In this document: in pieces, positions 8,434 through 16,395 of the stretch
Layout: every line of letters begins with the position of its first letter
How positions within the stretch are numbered: position 1 is the stretch's first letter
Assembly: GCA_000471045.1 (NCBI GenBank)
Contig: KI301992.1
Span: 295,701-359,700, forward strand
DNA length: 64,000 bases
DNA from: an actinobacterium LLX17
GTDB taxonomy: Bacteria; Actinomycetota; Actinomycetes; Propionibacteriales; Nocardioidaceae
Reading direction: 5' to 3'
Notes under the pieces: model-generated
The model's input: only the letters and a program-made list of their open reading frames with translations
Told to the model about the DNA's origin: nothing
The model's database searches: none
Made by a program: the position numbers and the translations under genes

Positions 8434-9755
8434 CAGTTTTCCTCGAGCCAGGCCAGCGGCGAGGGGGGCATGCCGCTGACACCGCTGGGGGAGGGCTTGA
8501 CCGCGAGGATCTGGTCCACGCCCATGCGGTTCTCCTCGAAGGCCAGTGAGCCGCCGACGAGGTAGAGACGCCAGACGCGGGCCATCTCCTCACCGACCAG
8601 CGCGACGGCGGTCGACCAGTTGCGCTCGAGGTTCTCGGCCCAGGCGGCGACGGTCTGGGGGTAGTGCTCGCGCATCGCCTGCACGTCGCGGATCTCCAGA
8701 CCTGGCGCCGCGATCAGGCCGATCGTCTTGGCGAGCGGCTTCATGTGCATGTCGGGCGCGATGTAGGTCTCGATGAACGGTCCGCCGCCGGGCCGGTCGC
8801 CCACGGCGTCGTTGCTGCGCGACATCTGCTGGATCAGCACGCGGCCACCCGGACGCAGGTAGCGGTGGATGGCGGCGGTGAAGACCTCGTACTCGGCGTC
8901 GCCGACGTGCTCGCCCATCTCGATCGAGGCGACCGCGTCGATCGTGCCGTCCACGACGCCGGCGCCGGAGAGGTCGCGGAAGTGCCGCAGGCTGACGTCG
9001 ACCCGGTCGGCCAGACCGCGCTCGGTGGCACGCTTCATGACGAAGTCGCGCTGTTCGGTCGACAGCGTCACGCCGGTGACGTGCACGCCGTAGTGCTCGG
9101 CCGCGTGCAGTGACAGGGAGCCCCAGCCCGACCCGATGTCGAGCATCTTCATGCCCGGCTTCAGGTCGAGCTTGCGGCACACCAGGTCGAGCTTGGCGCG
9201 CTGCGCCTCCTCGAGCGACATCGACGGGTCGCGGTGGAAGCCCGACGAGTACGCCATGTGTGGGTCGAGGATCAGCTCGTAGAACTCGTTGGAGAGGTCG
9301 TAGTGGTGGCTGATGGCGGCCAGGTCGCGCTCGCGGCTGTGCAGGTCACCGCTCAGGCTGGCCTCGGCGGCCGGCAGGGCAGGTCGACGCCCGACGAGCC
9401 CGTACCGCGCGGCCAGGCCGACGGCTCGAGCCACGTGACTCGGACGGACGCGCGGTCGACCGGCCTGTGGGTCGGCCTCGCGCGCCTCGCGCACGGCGGC
9501 CCACACGGCGCTGAGCCCGGAGGCGAGATCGCCCTCGACGTCGAGGTGTCCCTGCACGTAGGCGCGGGCGATGCCCAGCTCGCCCGGCTGCCAGAGCACG
9601 TGGCGGATGGCCCGCTTGTCGCGGATGACGAGGACGGGGCCGGTGGGGTCACCGGCCTCGCTGCCGTCCCAGGCGCGGAGCAGGACGGGGAGGCGGAGGC
9701 CGAGGACGTCCTCGGCCAGGGAGAGGAGTCGCGAAGCTGCAGTCACATCGACCAT
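8433..9755 (-). CDS. Cyclopropane-fatty-acyl-phospholipid synthase family methyltransferase
   Basis: 440 residues. A variable N-terminal domain of about 140 residues precedes the SAM methyltransferase core: SRERDLAAISHHYDLSNEFY, then LDIGSGWGSLSLHAAEHYG (SAM motif), VTGVTLSTEQ, and SIEMGEHVG. This is the CFA/UfaA family that adds a methylene from SAM to an unsaturated acyl chain in membrane phospholipids. ATG 9755 follows GGTGGA and gives the usual length. It leads a three-gene minus-strand operon with DUF1295 and the SDR protein. Product could be a cyclopropane or a 10-methylene/methyl acid. Confidence 0.93.
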   Translation of the reverse strand: MVDVTAASRLLSLAEDVLGLRLPVLLRAWDGSEAGDPTGPVLVIRDKRAIRHVLWQPGELGIARAYVQGHLDVEGDLASGLSAVWAAVREAREADPQAGRPRVRPSHVARAVGLAARYGLVGRRPALPAAEASLSGDLHSRERDLAAISHHYDLSNEFYELILDPHMAYSSGFHRDPSMSLEEAQRAKLDLVCRKLDLKPGMKMLDIGSGWGSLSLHAAEHYGVHVTGVTLSTEQRDFVMKRATERGLADRVDVSLRHFRDLSGAGVVDGTIDAVASIEMGEHVGDAEYEVFTAAIHRYLRPGGRVLIQQMSRSNDAVGDRPGGGPFIETYIAPDMHMKPLAKTIGLIAAPGLEIRDVQAMREHYPQTVAAWAENLERNWSTAVALVGEEMARVWRLYLVGGSLAFEENRMGVDQILAVKPSPSGVSGMPPSPLAWLEEN

Positions 9756-9840
9756 TCCACCGCGCGGCACCCCGGACCGCCATCTGAAAATTTTGGAAGT
9801 CCGCAACTCGGGCTGGTTGGGCGGTGGCATGCTGGAGGGC

Positions 9841-10392
9841 ATGACCGGAGAGGCTCGGGAGCGTGGGCGCCGGTCGTGGCGCGCCCGGCTCGGAGCCTGG
9901 TTCGGTCGCACGGGCAGCGAGGCGCTGGGCTGGCTCCTGGTCGTCCTCGGCGTGGTGCTGATGCCGCTGCCCGGTCCGGGGATGCTCATCGTGGTCTCGG
10001 GCATGGCGTTGCTCGCGCGGCACTACACGTGGGCACGCCGCCTCCTGGGACCGCTGCAGCGCCAGGCGGTCGAGGCCGCGCGGTACGGCGTCGCGACCTG
10101 GCCGCGCATCGGCCTGAGCTTCCTCGGGGGTGTGTGGCTCTTCGCCGTGGGCGTCGTCTGGTGGGTGGCGCCGACCATCCCCACGTTCGAGGTGCTGGGC
10201 TTCGGGTTCGGGCCCGAGCTGCCCGCAGCCGGCTGGGTCACGGGTCTCGGCGTCATCATCTCGGCGTGCGCCGCATGGGGCCTGCTGGCCTACAGCGTCC
10301 GTCGGTGGCGCGGGCCGGCCGTCGCCGCCGTGGCCTCTCCGGTCGCGGAGGTTGTCACGGGGCCGGTCGCTGCGCCGGTCATGACCGACTGA
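9841..10392 (+). CDS. PGPGW-motif (TIGR02611-like) transmembrane protein
   Basis: 183 residues with four hydrophobic segments. The first hairpin contains MPLPGPGMLIVVSGMALLA, the glycine/proline motif of a small actinobacterial membrane family of unknown function. ATG 9841 lies just behind GGAGG (only two bases between), so ATG 9829 is an alternative start. It is divergent from the cyclopropane-synthase operon with an A/T-rich patch (9786-9796) between them that may hold the promoters. Confidence 0.78.
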   Translation: MTGEARERGRRSWRARLGAWFGRTGSEALGWLLVVLGVVLMPLPGPGMLIVVSGMALLARHYTWARRLLGPLQRQAVEAARYGVATWPRIGLSFLGGVWLFAVGVVWWVAPTIPTFEVLGFGFGPELPAAGWVTGLGVIISACAAWGLLAYSVRRWRGPAVAAVASPVAEVVTGPVAAPVMTD

Positions 10393-10420
10393 GGCTTCGG
10401 CGTTCCGCTCGGCGCTCCGG

Positions 10421-10999
10421 TCACGGAGCCGCGTCGGGCCGACTGACGAGACAACGGAGCTGGCGACGCACCAGCTCGGCCGGCTCGGTCGAGCGCGCCG
10501 CCCGGGACAGCACCCCCGCTCCCTCAGCTGCACTGATGCAGGTCGTGGCGACCTCGCGGGCTCGGGCGTCGTCCATGCCGAGGTCTCCGAAGCGCGTCGC
10601 GACGACGTCGACCCACTCGGCCAGGACGTCGGCGGCGGCGTCGCGCAGGTCGAGCGTGCCGCTGGCCGCTGCAGCGAGTACCGGGCAGCTGCGGTCGGCG
10701 GGCAGTCCCACGACGGCGATCATGCCGTCGACGAGGACATCGACGATCTCGGTCGGCGTCGATCCACGGGTGCGGAGCCGATCGGTCACGACCTCGCCGG
10801 CAGCCCGCGTGGCGGCGACCATCAAGTCGTCCTTGCCGGCGAAGTGCTGGTAGAGCGACCCTCGTGCGCTGCCACTGCGGTCGAGCAGCTCTGCGAGGCC
10901 CGCCCCGTGCGGACCGTGCTCGGCCAGCAGGGCGACGGCCGTTCCCACCAGCTCGCCGCGAGTGTCGGTCGAGGTGCGTCGGGTGCGTGAGCGGACCAT
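10421..10999 (-). CDS. TetR/AcrR-family repressor
   Basis: 192 residues. The N-terminal helix-turn-helix reads AGLAELLDRSGSARGSLYQHFAGKDDLM, characteristic of the AcrR/YxaF-like group; the C-terminal ligand domain resembles TetR_C_33-type regulators (SCPVLAAA). The gene starts a few bases from a perfect 11-bp inverted repeat (11003-11032) and is divergent from a thioesterase gene. This suggests it represses both itself and the thioesterase in response to an acyl or aromatic ligand. Confidence 0.92.
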   Translation of the reverse strand: MVRSRTRRTSTDTRGELVGTAVALLAEHGPHGAGLAELLDRSGSARGSLYQHFAGKDDLMVAATRAAGEVVTDRLRTRGSTPTEIVDVLVDGMIAVVGLPADRSCPVLAAAASGTLDLRDAAADVLAEWVDVVATRFGDLGMDDARAREVATTCISAAEGAGVLSRAARSTEPAELVRRQLRCLVSRPDAAP

Positions 11000-11002
11000 G
11001 TG

Positions 11003-11032
11003 CCTACTATAGAACAGTCGGTCTATAGTAGG
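11003..11032. promoter_or_regulatory. TetR-family operator between tetR and thioesterase
   Basis: Perfect inverted repeat with arms CCTACTATAGA (11003-11013) and TCTATAGTAGG (11022-11032) around an 8-bp spacer. Its centre has the AGAC...GTCT-like spacing frequent in TetR operators. It sits 4 bases from the repressor start and 27 bases before the thioesterase start. Confidence 0.85.
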
Positions 11033-11058
11033 CCTTTCGTCCTCTCAAGGAGCTCCGC

Positions 11059-11523
11059 ATGTCCCGTTCCCTGTCGACCGAACAGCTCGAGCACATGGCC
11101 TCGCTGAGCGGGCTGGAGTTCCTGCGCACCGCCTTCGCCCTGGAAGACAGGCCTCCCTTCATCGGGGACCTCTTCGAGATGCACGCTGAGGAGCTCGAGC
11201 ACGGCACGGCCACGTTGTCGATCCCGACGCGACCCTCGTTCGCCAACCCGCTCGGTGTGCTGCACGGAGGGGCTGCGGCGACGCTGCTCGACTCCGTGAT
11301 GGGGTGCTCGGTCCACACGACCCTGGAGGCGGGCATCGGGTACGGGACGCTGGAGCTGAAGGTGAACTACATCCGGACGGTGCCGATCGACGGTCGTCGG
11401 CTCACGGGCACGGGCACGGTCATCCACGTCGGCCGGCAGGTGGCCACGGCCGAGGGAAAGGTCGTCGACGAGGCTGGTCGACTGGTGGCGCACGGCACGA
11501 CGACCTGCCTCATCTACGGCTGA
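11059..11523 (+). CDS. PaaI-type hotdog thioesterase
   Basis: 154 residues, single hotdog domain. The active-site loop reads FANPLGVLHGGAAATLLDSVMGC, with the HGG(A/T) motif and the helix acid of the PaaI/thioesterase-4 family, followed by ELKVNYIRTV and the GRQVATAEGKVVD strand. Such enzymes hydrolyse acyl- or aryl-CoA. ATG 11059 has AAGGAG six bases ahead. Controlled in all likelihood by the divergent TetR gene. Confidence 0.92.
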   Translation: MSRSLSTEQLEHMASLSGLEFLRTAFALEDRPPFIGDLFEMHAEELEHGTATLSIPTRPSFANPLGVLHGGAAATLLDSVMGCSVHTTLEAGIGYGTLELKVNYIRTVPIDGRRLTGTGTVIHVGRQVATAEGKVVDEAGRLVAHGTTTCLIYG

Positions 11524-11597
11524 CCAGTTGCGGACGCGCCGCGCGCCCGGGCCGACGGAGCGTGTCGCGTCAGTCCGGGCGCGCCGTCCGGGTGTGT

Positions 11598-11626
11598 GTG
11601 GCGGGCCGGGGGAGTGGCCCCGCCAC
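11598..11626. terminator. Bidirectional hairpin between convergent genes
   Basis: Arms GTGGCGGG (11598-11605) and CCCGCCAC (11619-11626) with a 13-base loop lie between the thioesterase and the convergent whiB-type gene. No clear T-tract, so termination is inferred. Confidence 0.5.
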
Positions 11627-11683
11627 GGTGGCGTTCGGGTGATGCTGGGTGTTCTGTGGTGCTGGGTGCAGCTGGGTCGTGCG

Positions 11684-11965
11684 TCAGCTGGCGTGCGAGC
11701 GCCAGAGCTGCTCGCGCTCGTCGACCGTGAGGCCGCCCCACACGCCGTAGGGCTCGCGCGCGGCGAGAGCGTGCTCGCGGCAGGAGTCGATGACGGGGCA
11801 GCTGGCGCAGACGGCCTTGGCGCCCTGCTCACGCATCTGCTTGGCGGCGCCGCGCTCGGCGTCGGGCGAGAAGAAGACGGCGGAGTCGAGACCGACACAG
11901 GCCCCTTCGTGCTGCCATTCGTAGACCTCGATGAGAGGCATCGGAAGTCGCTTCAAGTTCGGCAT
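11684..11965 (-). CDS. WhiB-family iron-sulfur regulator (WhiB3/WhiD-like)
   Basis: 93 residues. The four cluster-binding cysteines are Cys23, Cys53, Cys56 and Cys62, followed by the GVWGG turn (74-78) of the sigma-factor/DNA-binding region. The stretch around WQHEGACVGLDSAVFF resembles WhiB3 of mycobacteria and WhiD of Streptomyces more than the WhiB1, WhiB2 or WhiB4 types. These proteins bind sigma A region 4 and sense redox/NO through a 4Fe-4S cluster. Divergent from the small MerR-like gene; the A/T-rich 145-bp gap holds shared control elements. Confidence 0.93.
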   Translation of the reverse strand: MPNLKRLPMPLIEVYEWQHEGACVGLDSAVFFSPDAERGAAKQMREQGAKAVCASCPVIDSCREHALAAREPYGVWGGLTVDEREQLWRSHAS

Positions 11966-12047
11966 GGTTCCCCCTGGGTACGAGGTGGTGCTCGCGGCCG
12001 GATCGGCCTCGTTCCGGCTGCTCGAAACTGTTCCACAACTTACTCAG

Positions 12048-12082
12048 AACTTGTTCAGTTGCGCAACCCCCTTGAACAAGTT
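12048..12082. promoter_or_regulatory. Inverted repeat in the whiB-merR divergent promoter
   Basis: Perfect 10-bp arms AACTTGTTCA (12048-12057) and TGAACAAGTT (12073-12082), spacer 15 bp. Related TGTTC/GAACA pieces occur near 12029 and 12088. The region is unusually A/T-rich for this genome and faces both starts, so it is a likely regulator binding site, perhaps for one of the two flanking regulators. Confidence 0.6.
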
Positions 12083-12110
12083 TCACTGAACACGAGTGTA
12101 TGGGGGTCTC

Positions 12111-12377
12111 ATGACCGATCAGCAGACCGAGATGAACGCGCCTCACGGCATCACGCGGACGGTGGGTTCCGCGGCGCGCGTGCTCGGAATCTCGGCCGCG
12201 ACGCTGCGCACCTGGGACCGCCGGTACGGCGTCGGCCCGGCCGCGCGGACGCGCGGAGGTCATCGCCGGTACTCGCAGGACGACCTCGCCCGCGCCCGGC
12301 GGATGGCCGACCTGGTGGCCGACGGGGCGTCGCCGGAGTCCGCCGCCCGAGCAGTTCGCGCCCAGCATTTCAGGTGA
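12111..12377 (+). CDS. Small MerR-type helix-turn-helix regulator
   Basis: 88 residues, essentially just a winged helix: GSAARVLGISAATLRTWDRRYGVGPAARTRGGHRRYSQDDLARAR, shown here by its landmarks LGISAATLRTWDRRYG and GGHRRY. This is the DNA-binding half of MerR/CarH-type regulators without an effector domain, comparable in layout to BldC but closer to the B12-type MerR subgroup. ATG 12111 has GGGGGT upstream. Divergent from the WhiB gene, so probably part of a developmental or stress circuit. Confidence 0.85.
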   Translation: MTDQQTEMNAPHGITRTVGSAARVLGISAATLRTWDRRYGVGPAARTRGGHRRYSQDDLARARRMADLVADGASPESAARAVRAQHFR

Positions 12378-12456
12378 ATCGCGCGAGTGTCGGGTTCGCC
12401 GACATGCGCTTTCCCAGAAGTAGGGCCACGATCAAATCAACGAAAGGTGGTACGAG

Positions 12457-12600
12457 ATGGAACTCATCCTGTGGATCCTGGCCGTCATCCTGGTGGTCTC
12501 TGGAGTTGTGGCCTTGCTGCGTCGCGAGATGCTGTGGGGCATCATCCTCATCGTCGTCGGTCTGCTCGTCGGGCCCGGCGGAGTGAGCATCTTCACCTGA
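12457..12600 (+). CDS. GPGG-motif small membrane protein
   Basis: 47 residues: MELILWILAVILVVSGV, a short basic turn (LLRREMLWG), a second hydrophobic helix and the terminal VGPGGVSIFT. AAAGGTGG lies seven bases before ATG 12457. This matches a widespread actinobacterial family of tiny two-helix membrane proteins with a conserved GPGG near the C-terminus. Function unknown. Confidence 0.85.
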   Translation: MELILWILAVILVVSGVVALLRREMLWGIILIVVGLLVGPGGVSIFT

Positions 12601-12779
12601 CACACGCAACAGGGAGAACAGTGGGGGTCGCGGCCGATTGGCCGCGGCCCCCGCTGCCGTCCACCGAGCAGCCGTCTCATGGGCAGCCGACCTGCGATGC
12701 CAGGCGAGGCGCCTCGACCCCGACCGCGGTGACCGCGTAGCCTGACAGCCCGCAGGTCGCTTCGCGCGTCTCGCGCCCC

Positions 12780-12875
<96 letters not shown>

Positions 12876-12911
12876 GGTGGCCGGTTGGGTTCTCGCCCGC
12901 ACAATAGGGTC

Positions 12912-13832
12912 ATGCGTCGACGTCACCGCCTGCGCGCCCGGCACGTCCTCGTCGTCGGTGCCCTGAGCGCCCTGATCGCCGCTGGTCTCGCCGCCTGCAC
13001 ATCTCCGCAGCAGCTCGACGCCTGTGGGTCCGCGGGCACCGACGGCGCGAAGCACACGGTCGAGGTGGCCGGCGACGACCGCCGGTACATCGTCTACGGC
13101 CCCGACGACCTCGAGGCCGGCGCCACGCTGCCGGTCGTCTACCTCCTGCACCCACTCGGCAACACCGCCGAGGAGGTCGCCGGCGCCACGAGCTTCCCGG
13201 AGGCTGCCGCCGACGGTGAGTTCCTCGTGGTCGCCCCGCAGGCCGCCACGGACGAGCTGCAGTGGGACGTGGACAGCCCAGTCTCGGAGCCGGAGTCCGA
13301 CCTCGCCTTCCTCCAGGCGCTCATGCAGACCGTGGCCGACGAGCACTGCGGCGACCCGCAACGGCAGTACGTGGCGGGCATCTCGAACGGCTCGATGATG
13401 GCGTTCGCCATGGCCTGCTCCGGGGAGTTCCCGATCCAGGCCTACGGCGGCGCCGCCGCGATCACCTACGAGTCCGGGTGCGAAACCGCCCCGCCGGCGT
13501 CGATCGTGTACTTCCACGGCGCGGGTGACAGCGTCGTGCCGTTCACGGGCGGCGAGACGCCGGTGGGCCCCATGCAGGCCGTGACGCTCACGCTGCAGTC
13601 CTGGGCGGCGCACGACGGCTGCCCGGCAGCGCCGAAGCAGTCGACCGTGGACGCCGGGGGAGCTCGGTGGACGTGGGACTGCGGTGCCGCGACGATCGAC
13701 GCCTACGTCCTGGCCGACGGCGGGCACACCTGGCCGGGCGGCGACGGCTCGATCGGCGCGGGAGCGACGTCGAAGGCGGTCGACGCGACCTCGACGATGG
13801 TGGACTTCTTCGAACTGGGGGACGAGGCATGA
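12912..13832 (+). CDS. Lipoprotein esterase of the PHB-depolymerase/LpqC family (copy 1)
   Basis: 306 residues. Signal peptide with lipobox LAAC (Cys29 is lipidated), then an alpha/beta-hydrolase: oxyanion segment YLLHPLGNT, nucleophile motif GISNGS, and catalytic-His region GGHTWPGG. Related proteins are poly(3-hydroxybutyrate) depolymerase-like or feruloyl-esterase-like. Four to six cysteines suggest disulfides outside the membrane. Its stop overlaps the start of a paralogue (ATGA), so the two are translated together. Substrate unknown. Confidence 0.87.
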   Translation: MRRRHRLRARHVLVVGALSALIAAGLAACTSPQQLDACGSAGTDGAKHTVEVAGDDRRYIVYGPDDLEAGATLPVVYLLHPLGNTAEEVAGATSFPEAAADGEFLVVAPQAATDELQWDVDSPVSEPESDLAFLQALMQTVADEHCGDPQRQYVAGISNGSMMAFAMACSGEFPIQAYGGAAAITYESGCETAPPASIVYFHGAGDSVVPFTGGETPVGPMQAVTLTLQSWAAHDGCPAAPKQSTVDAGGARWTWDCGAATIDAYVLADGGHTWPGGDGSIGAGATSKAVDATSTMVDFFELGDEA

Positions 13833-14746
13833 GGATCTTCCGCGCGACCATGGCCGGGGCGCTGCTCCTCGGGTCCCTCGTCGCGTGCACGCCCTCCGGC
13901 GATCCGGCGCCGGACGCGACCGGAACCGCGACCGCGAGCTGCGCGGTGGGGGCCGAGTCCGAGGAGGGCGGCACCACCCACACCGTCGAGGTCGACGGGG
14001 TCGAGCGCTCCTACCGGGTCTACGCGCCCGACGACGCCCCGGAGGGCACCCCCATCCCTGTGGTCTACGTCTTCCACCCGCTGGGAGTCAGCGGTGAGAT
14101 CGCGGCCGCCTACACCGAGTTCCCCGCCGAGGGGCGGGAGCACGGATTCATGGTGGTGGCCCCGGAGTCCGGACCCCAGCTGCGGTGGGACTTCCTGACG
14201 CCCTCGACCACGCCCGGGTCGGACCTGGCGTTCGCGCGAGCCGTCATGACCGCAGCGGTCGAGGAGCACTGCGCCGACCCCGATCGTCAGTACGTGACGG
14301 GCATGTCCAACGGCTCGGCCATGTCCTTCGCCATCGCCTGCGAGGGTGACTTCCCGGTGCAGGCCTACGCGAGCGTGGCCGCCATCGGTTATGCCAGCAC
14401 CTGCCAGGACGCACCACCCACATCCTTCCTCTACATCCACGGCACCGGCGACAAGGTCGTGCCGTTCGAGGGTGGTCAGACCCCTGTGGGCCCCGCAGCT
14501 CCCGTCGCGCAGTCCCTCTCGGCATGGGCCGCCCACAATGAGTGCGAGCCCGAGCCCGCGACCTCCGAGATCGCGGACGACGTCGAGCGCTGGTTGTGGG
14601 GATGCCCCGAGGCGACGATCGACACCTACGTGATCGACGGGGGTGGTCACTCCTGGCCCGGCGCCCAGGAGATCGAGGGCCTCGGCCCGAGCACCGACAC
14701 GATCGACGCAACCCAGCTCATGCTGGAGTTCTTCGAGCTGGTCTGA
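13829..14746 (+). CDS. Lipoprotein esterase of the PHB-depolymerase/LpqC family (copy 2)
   Basis: 305 residues, clear paralogue of the upstream gene along its whole length: lipobox LVAC (Cys20), oxyanion YVFHPLG, nucleophile GMSNGS, histidine motif GGHSWPG. ATG 13829 overlaps the upstream stop. A tandem duplication followed by divergence is the simplest history. The pair probably works on the outer face of the cell membrane. Confidence 0.87.
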   Translation: MRIFRATMAGALLLGSLVACTPSGDPAPDATGTATASCAVGAESEEGGTTHTVEVDGVERSYRVYAPDDAPEGTPIPVVYVFHPLGVSGEIAAAYTEFPAEGREHGFMVVAPESGPQLRWDFLTPSTTPGSDLAFARAVMTAAVEEHCADPDRQYVTGMSNGSAMSFAIACEGDFPVQAYASVAAIGYASTCQDAPPTSFLYIHGTGDKVVPFEGGQTPVGPAAPVAQSLSAWAAHNECEPEPATSEIADDVERWLWGCPEATIDTYVIDGGGHSWPGAQEIEGLGPSTDTIDATQLMLEFFELV

Positions 14747-14859
14747 GCCGGACTGATCTGGACCGAGCTGATCCGGGCCGGCGTTCCGGTGCCTCCGGTA
14801 GACTGGGCCGCTGCGCTGGAGCAGATGGCGAGCCAGGGCCGTCCCACGAAGGAGTCCGC

Positions 14860-15756
14860 GTGAAGGTGTTCGTGACCGGCGCCAGCGGTGTCGTGGGTCG
14901 CGCTGCCGTCAGGAGCCTTCTCGACGGTGGTCACACGGTGACCGGTGTCGTGCGCTCGGAGGCCGCTCGTCGGGCCGTCGCCCAGCTGGGTGCCGCGACC
15001 TGCGAGGTCGACCTCTTCGACACCGAGGCGATGGCCGACGCCATGCGCGGCAGCGACGCGGTGGCCAACCTGGCCACCAAGGTGCCGGTCGGCGCCCAGG
15101 CCCTGCGGCCGGGATCCCTGGACGAGATCGCGCGCCTGCGCATCCATGGCTCCCGCGTCGTTGCCGACGCCGCCGCAGTCGCCGGGGTCCGCCGGATCGT
15201 GCAGCAGAGCCTGAGCTTCGTCTACGCCGACGCCGGCGACGACTGGATCGACGAGGACGCGTTGGTCGCGGTCACGCGTGCTGCGGAACCCGTGCTGGTG
15301 GCCGAGGACCACATGGCTGCCTTCACCCGTGCCGGTGGCGAGGCCGTCAGCCTGCGGCTCGGTCTGATCACCGGCGACGACGCCAACACACGGTGGCTCC
15401 TGCGGCGGGCCCGCGCCGGCCGCCGGTTCACGGTCGGGGCGGCAAGCTCATGGATGCACGTGCTGCACCCGGAGGACGCGGGCACCGCCGTGACCGCCGC
15501 CCTCGCGGCCCCGCCCGGCGTCTACAACGTCGGCGCCGAGCCGGTCACTCGCGGCGACTACTCCGACGTCTTCGCCGCCGTGGCCGGTGGCCCGTCGGCC
15601 CGGCGACTGCCGCGGTGGGTCGTGCGGATGGGATCGGACAAGCTCGAGATGCTCACCCGTTCGCAGCGCATCAGCTCGCAACGCTTCAGCGACCGCACCG
15701 GCTGGTACCCGCGGCACCCCAAGCTCACCCCGGAGTGGCTCGATGACGCGGTCTGA
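14860..15756 (+). CDS. NAD-dependent epimerase/dehydratase-family protein
   Basis: 298 residues, extended SDR. Cofactor motif FVTGASGVVGRAA at the start, and a SLSFVYAD segment near residue 115 where the catalytic Tyr is expected, though the usual YxxxK is not obvious. C-terminus RTGWYPRHPKLTPEWL resembles uncharacterised actinobacterial epimerase-like proteins. GTG 14860 has AAGGAG six bases upstream. Its 3' end overlaps the next small gene by 14 bases. Confidence 0.88.
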   Translation: MKVFVTGASGVVGRAAVRSLLDGGHTVTGVVRSEAARRAVAQLGAATCEVDLFDTEAMADAMRGSDAVANLATKVPVGAQALRPGSLDEIARLRIHGSRVVADAAAVAGVRRIVQQSLSFVYADAGDDWIDEDALVAVTRAAEPVLVAEDHMAAFTRAGGEAVSLRLGLITGDDANTRWLLRRARAGRRFTVGAASSWMHVLHPEDAGTAVTAALAAPPGVYNVGAEPVTRGDYSDVFAAVAGGPSARRLPRWVVRMGSDKLEMLTRSQRISSQRFSDRTGWYPRHPKLTPEWLDDAV

Positions 15757-15901
15757 GCGCGTGCGGCGCGCGCTCGAGCTCATGGGTGAGCTCGAGTCGC
15801 GCACCACGCGCGACGAGACCGCCGAGGGGTGGGGCGAGTCGGCGGACGGATCGCGCGACGACGAGCTGCGGCGCGACGTCCCGCCGCACCACGGCGACTG
15901 A
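15743..15901 (+). CDS. Small conserved hypothetical protein
   Basis: 52 residues, highly charged: helical ERVRRALELMGELESR followed by an acidic/arginine tail ending DVPPHHGD. The start lies inside the end of the epimerase-like gene. Composition and the RxDxPPHH tail look like a family of tiny actinobacterial proteins often seen near mscL; function not known. No membrane segment. Confidence 0.6.
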   Translation: MTRSERVRRALELMGELESRTTRDETAEGWGESADGSRDDELRRDVPPHHGD

Positions 15902-15930
15902 GACGGTTCTGCCCCAGGTCGGTCGGCCTC

Positions 15931-16323
15931 CTAGCGCGGCGACTGCAGGGCGTCGCGGATCTCGCGGAGCAGGGCCACGTCCTCCGGCACGCCCTCGGGC
16001 TCCGGCTCCTGGCCACGGTCGCGCAGCGTGTTGAGGCGCTTCATCGGCAGGACCACGAAGAAGTACACGACCGCCGCGGTGATGACGAACGTGATGGCGG
16101 CGTTGAGGAAGTCGCCGATGTTCACGAACGTCGACTCCACACCATCGCGAAGGTAGAAGCCGAGCCCCAGCTCGGTGCCACCGCCGGTCGCCGCGATCAT
16201 CGGGTTGATGATCGCCTCGGTGAAGCGGCTGACCACGGCGGTGAACGCGGTGCCGATGACGACCGCGACGGCCAGGTCGACGATGTTCCCGCGCAGCAGG
16301 AACTCCTTGAATCCTCTGAACAT
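15931..16323 (-). CDS. mscL: Large-conductance mechanosensitive channel
   Basis: 130 residues, standard MscL length. MFRGFKEFLLRGNIVDLAVAVVIGTAF forms the N-terminal helix and pore helix M1 (given by its landmarks FLLRGNIVDLAVAVVIG), then a periplasmic loop, M2 (AAITFVITAAVVYFFVV) and a charged cytoplasmic bundle starting PMKRLN. Releases solutes during hypo-osmotic shock. GGGAG is seven bases before the ATG. Confidence 0.96.
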   Translation of the reverse strand: MFRGFKEFLLRGNIVDLAVAVVIGTAFTAVVSRFTEAIINPMIAATGGGTELGLGFYLRDGVESTFVNIGDFLNAAITFVITAAVVYFFVVLPMKRLNTLRDRGQEPEPEGVPEDVALLREIRDALQSPR

Positions 16324-16395
16324 GTGGGTGCTCCCGGGGTTGGTGACTGGTGGACACCTCGACCTTAGCGCCGGGGGAGAGGGGTGGGTGGACGC

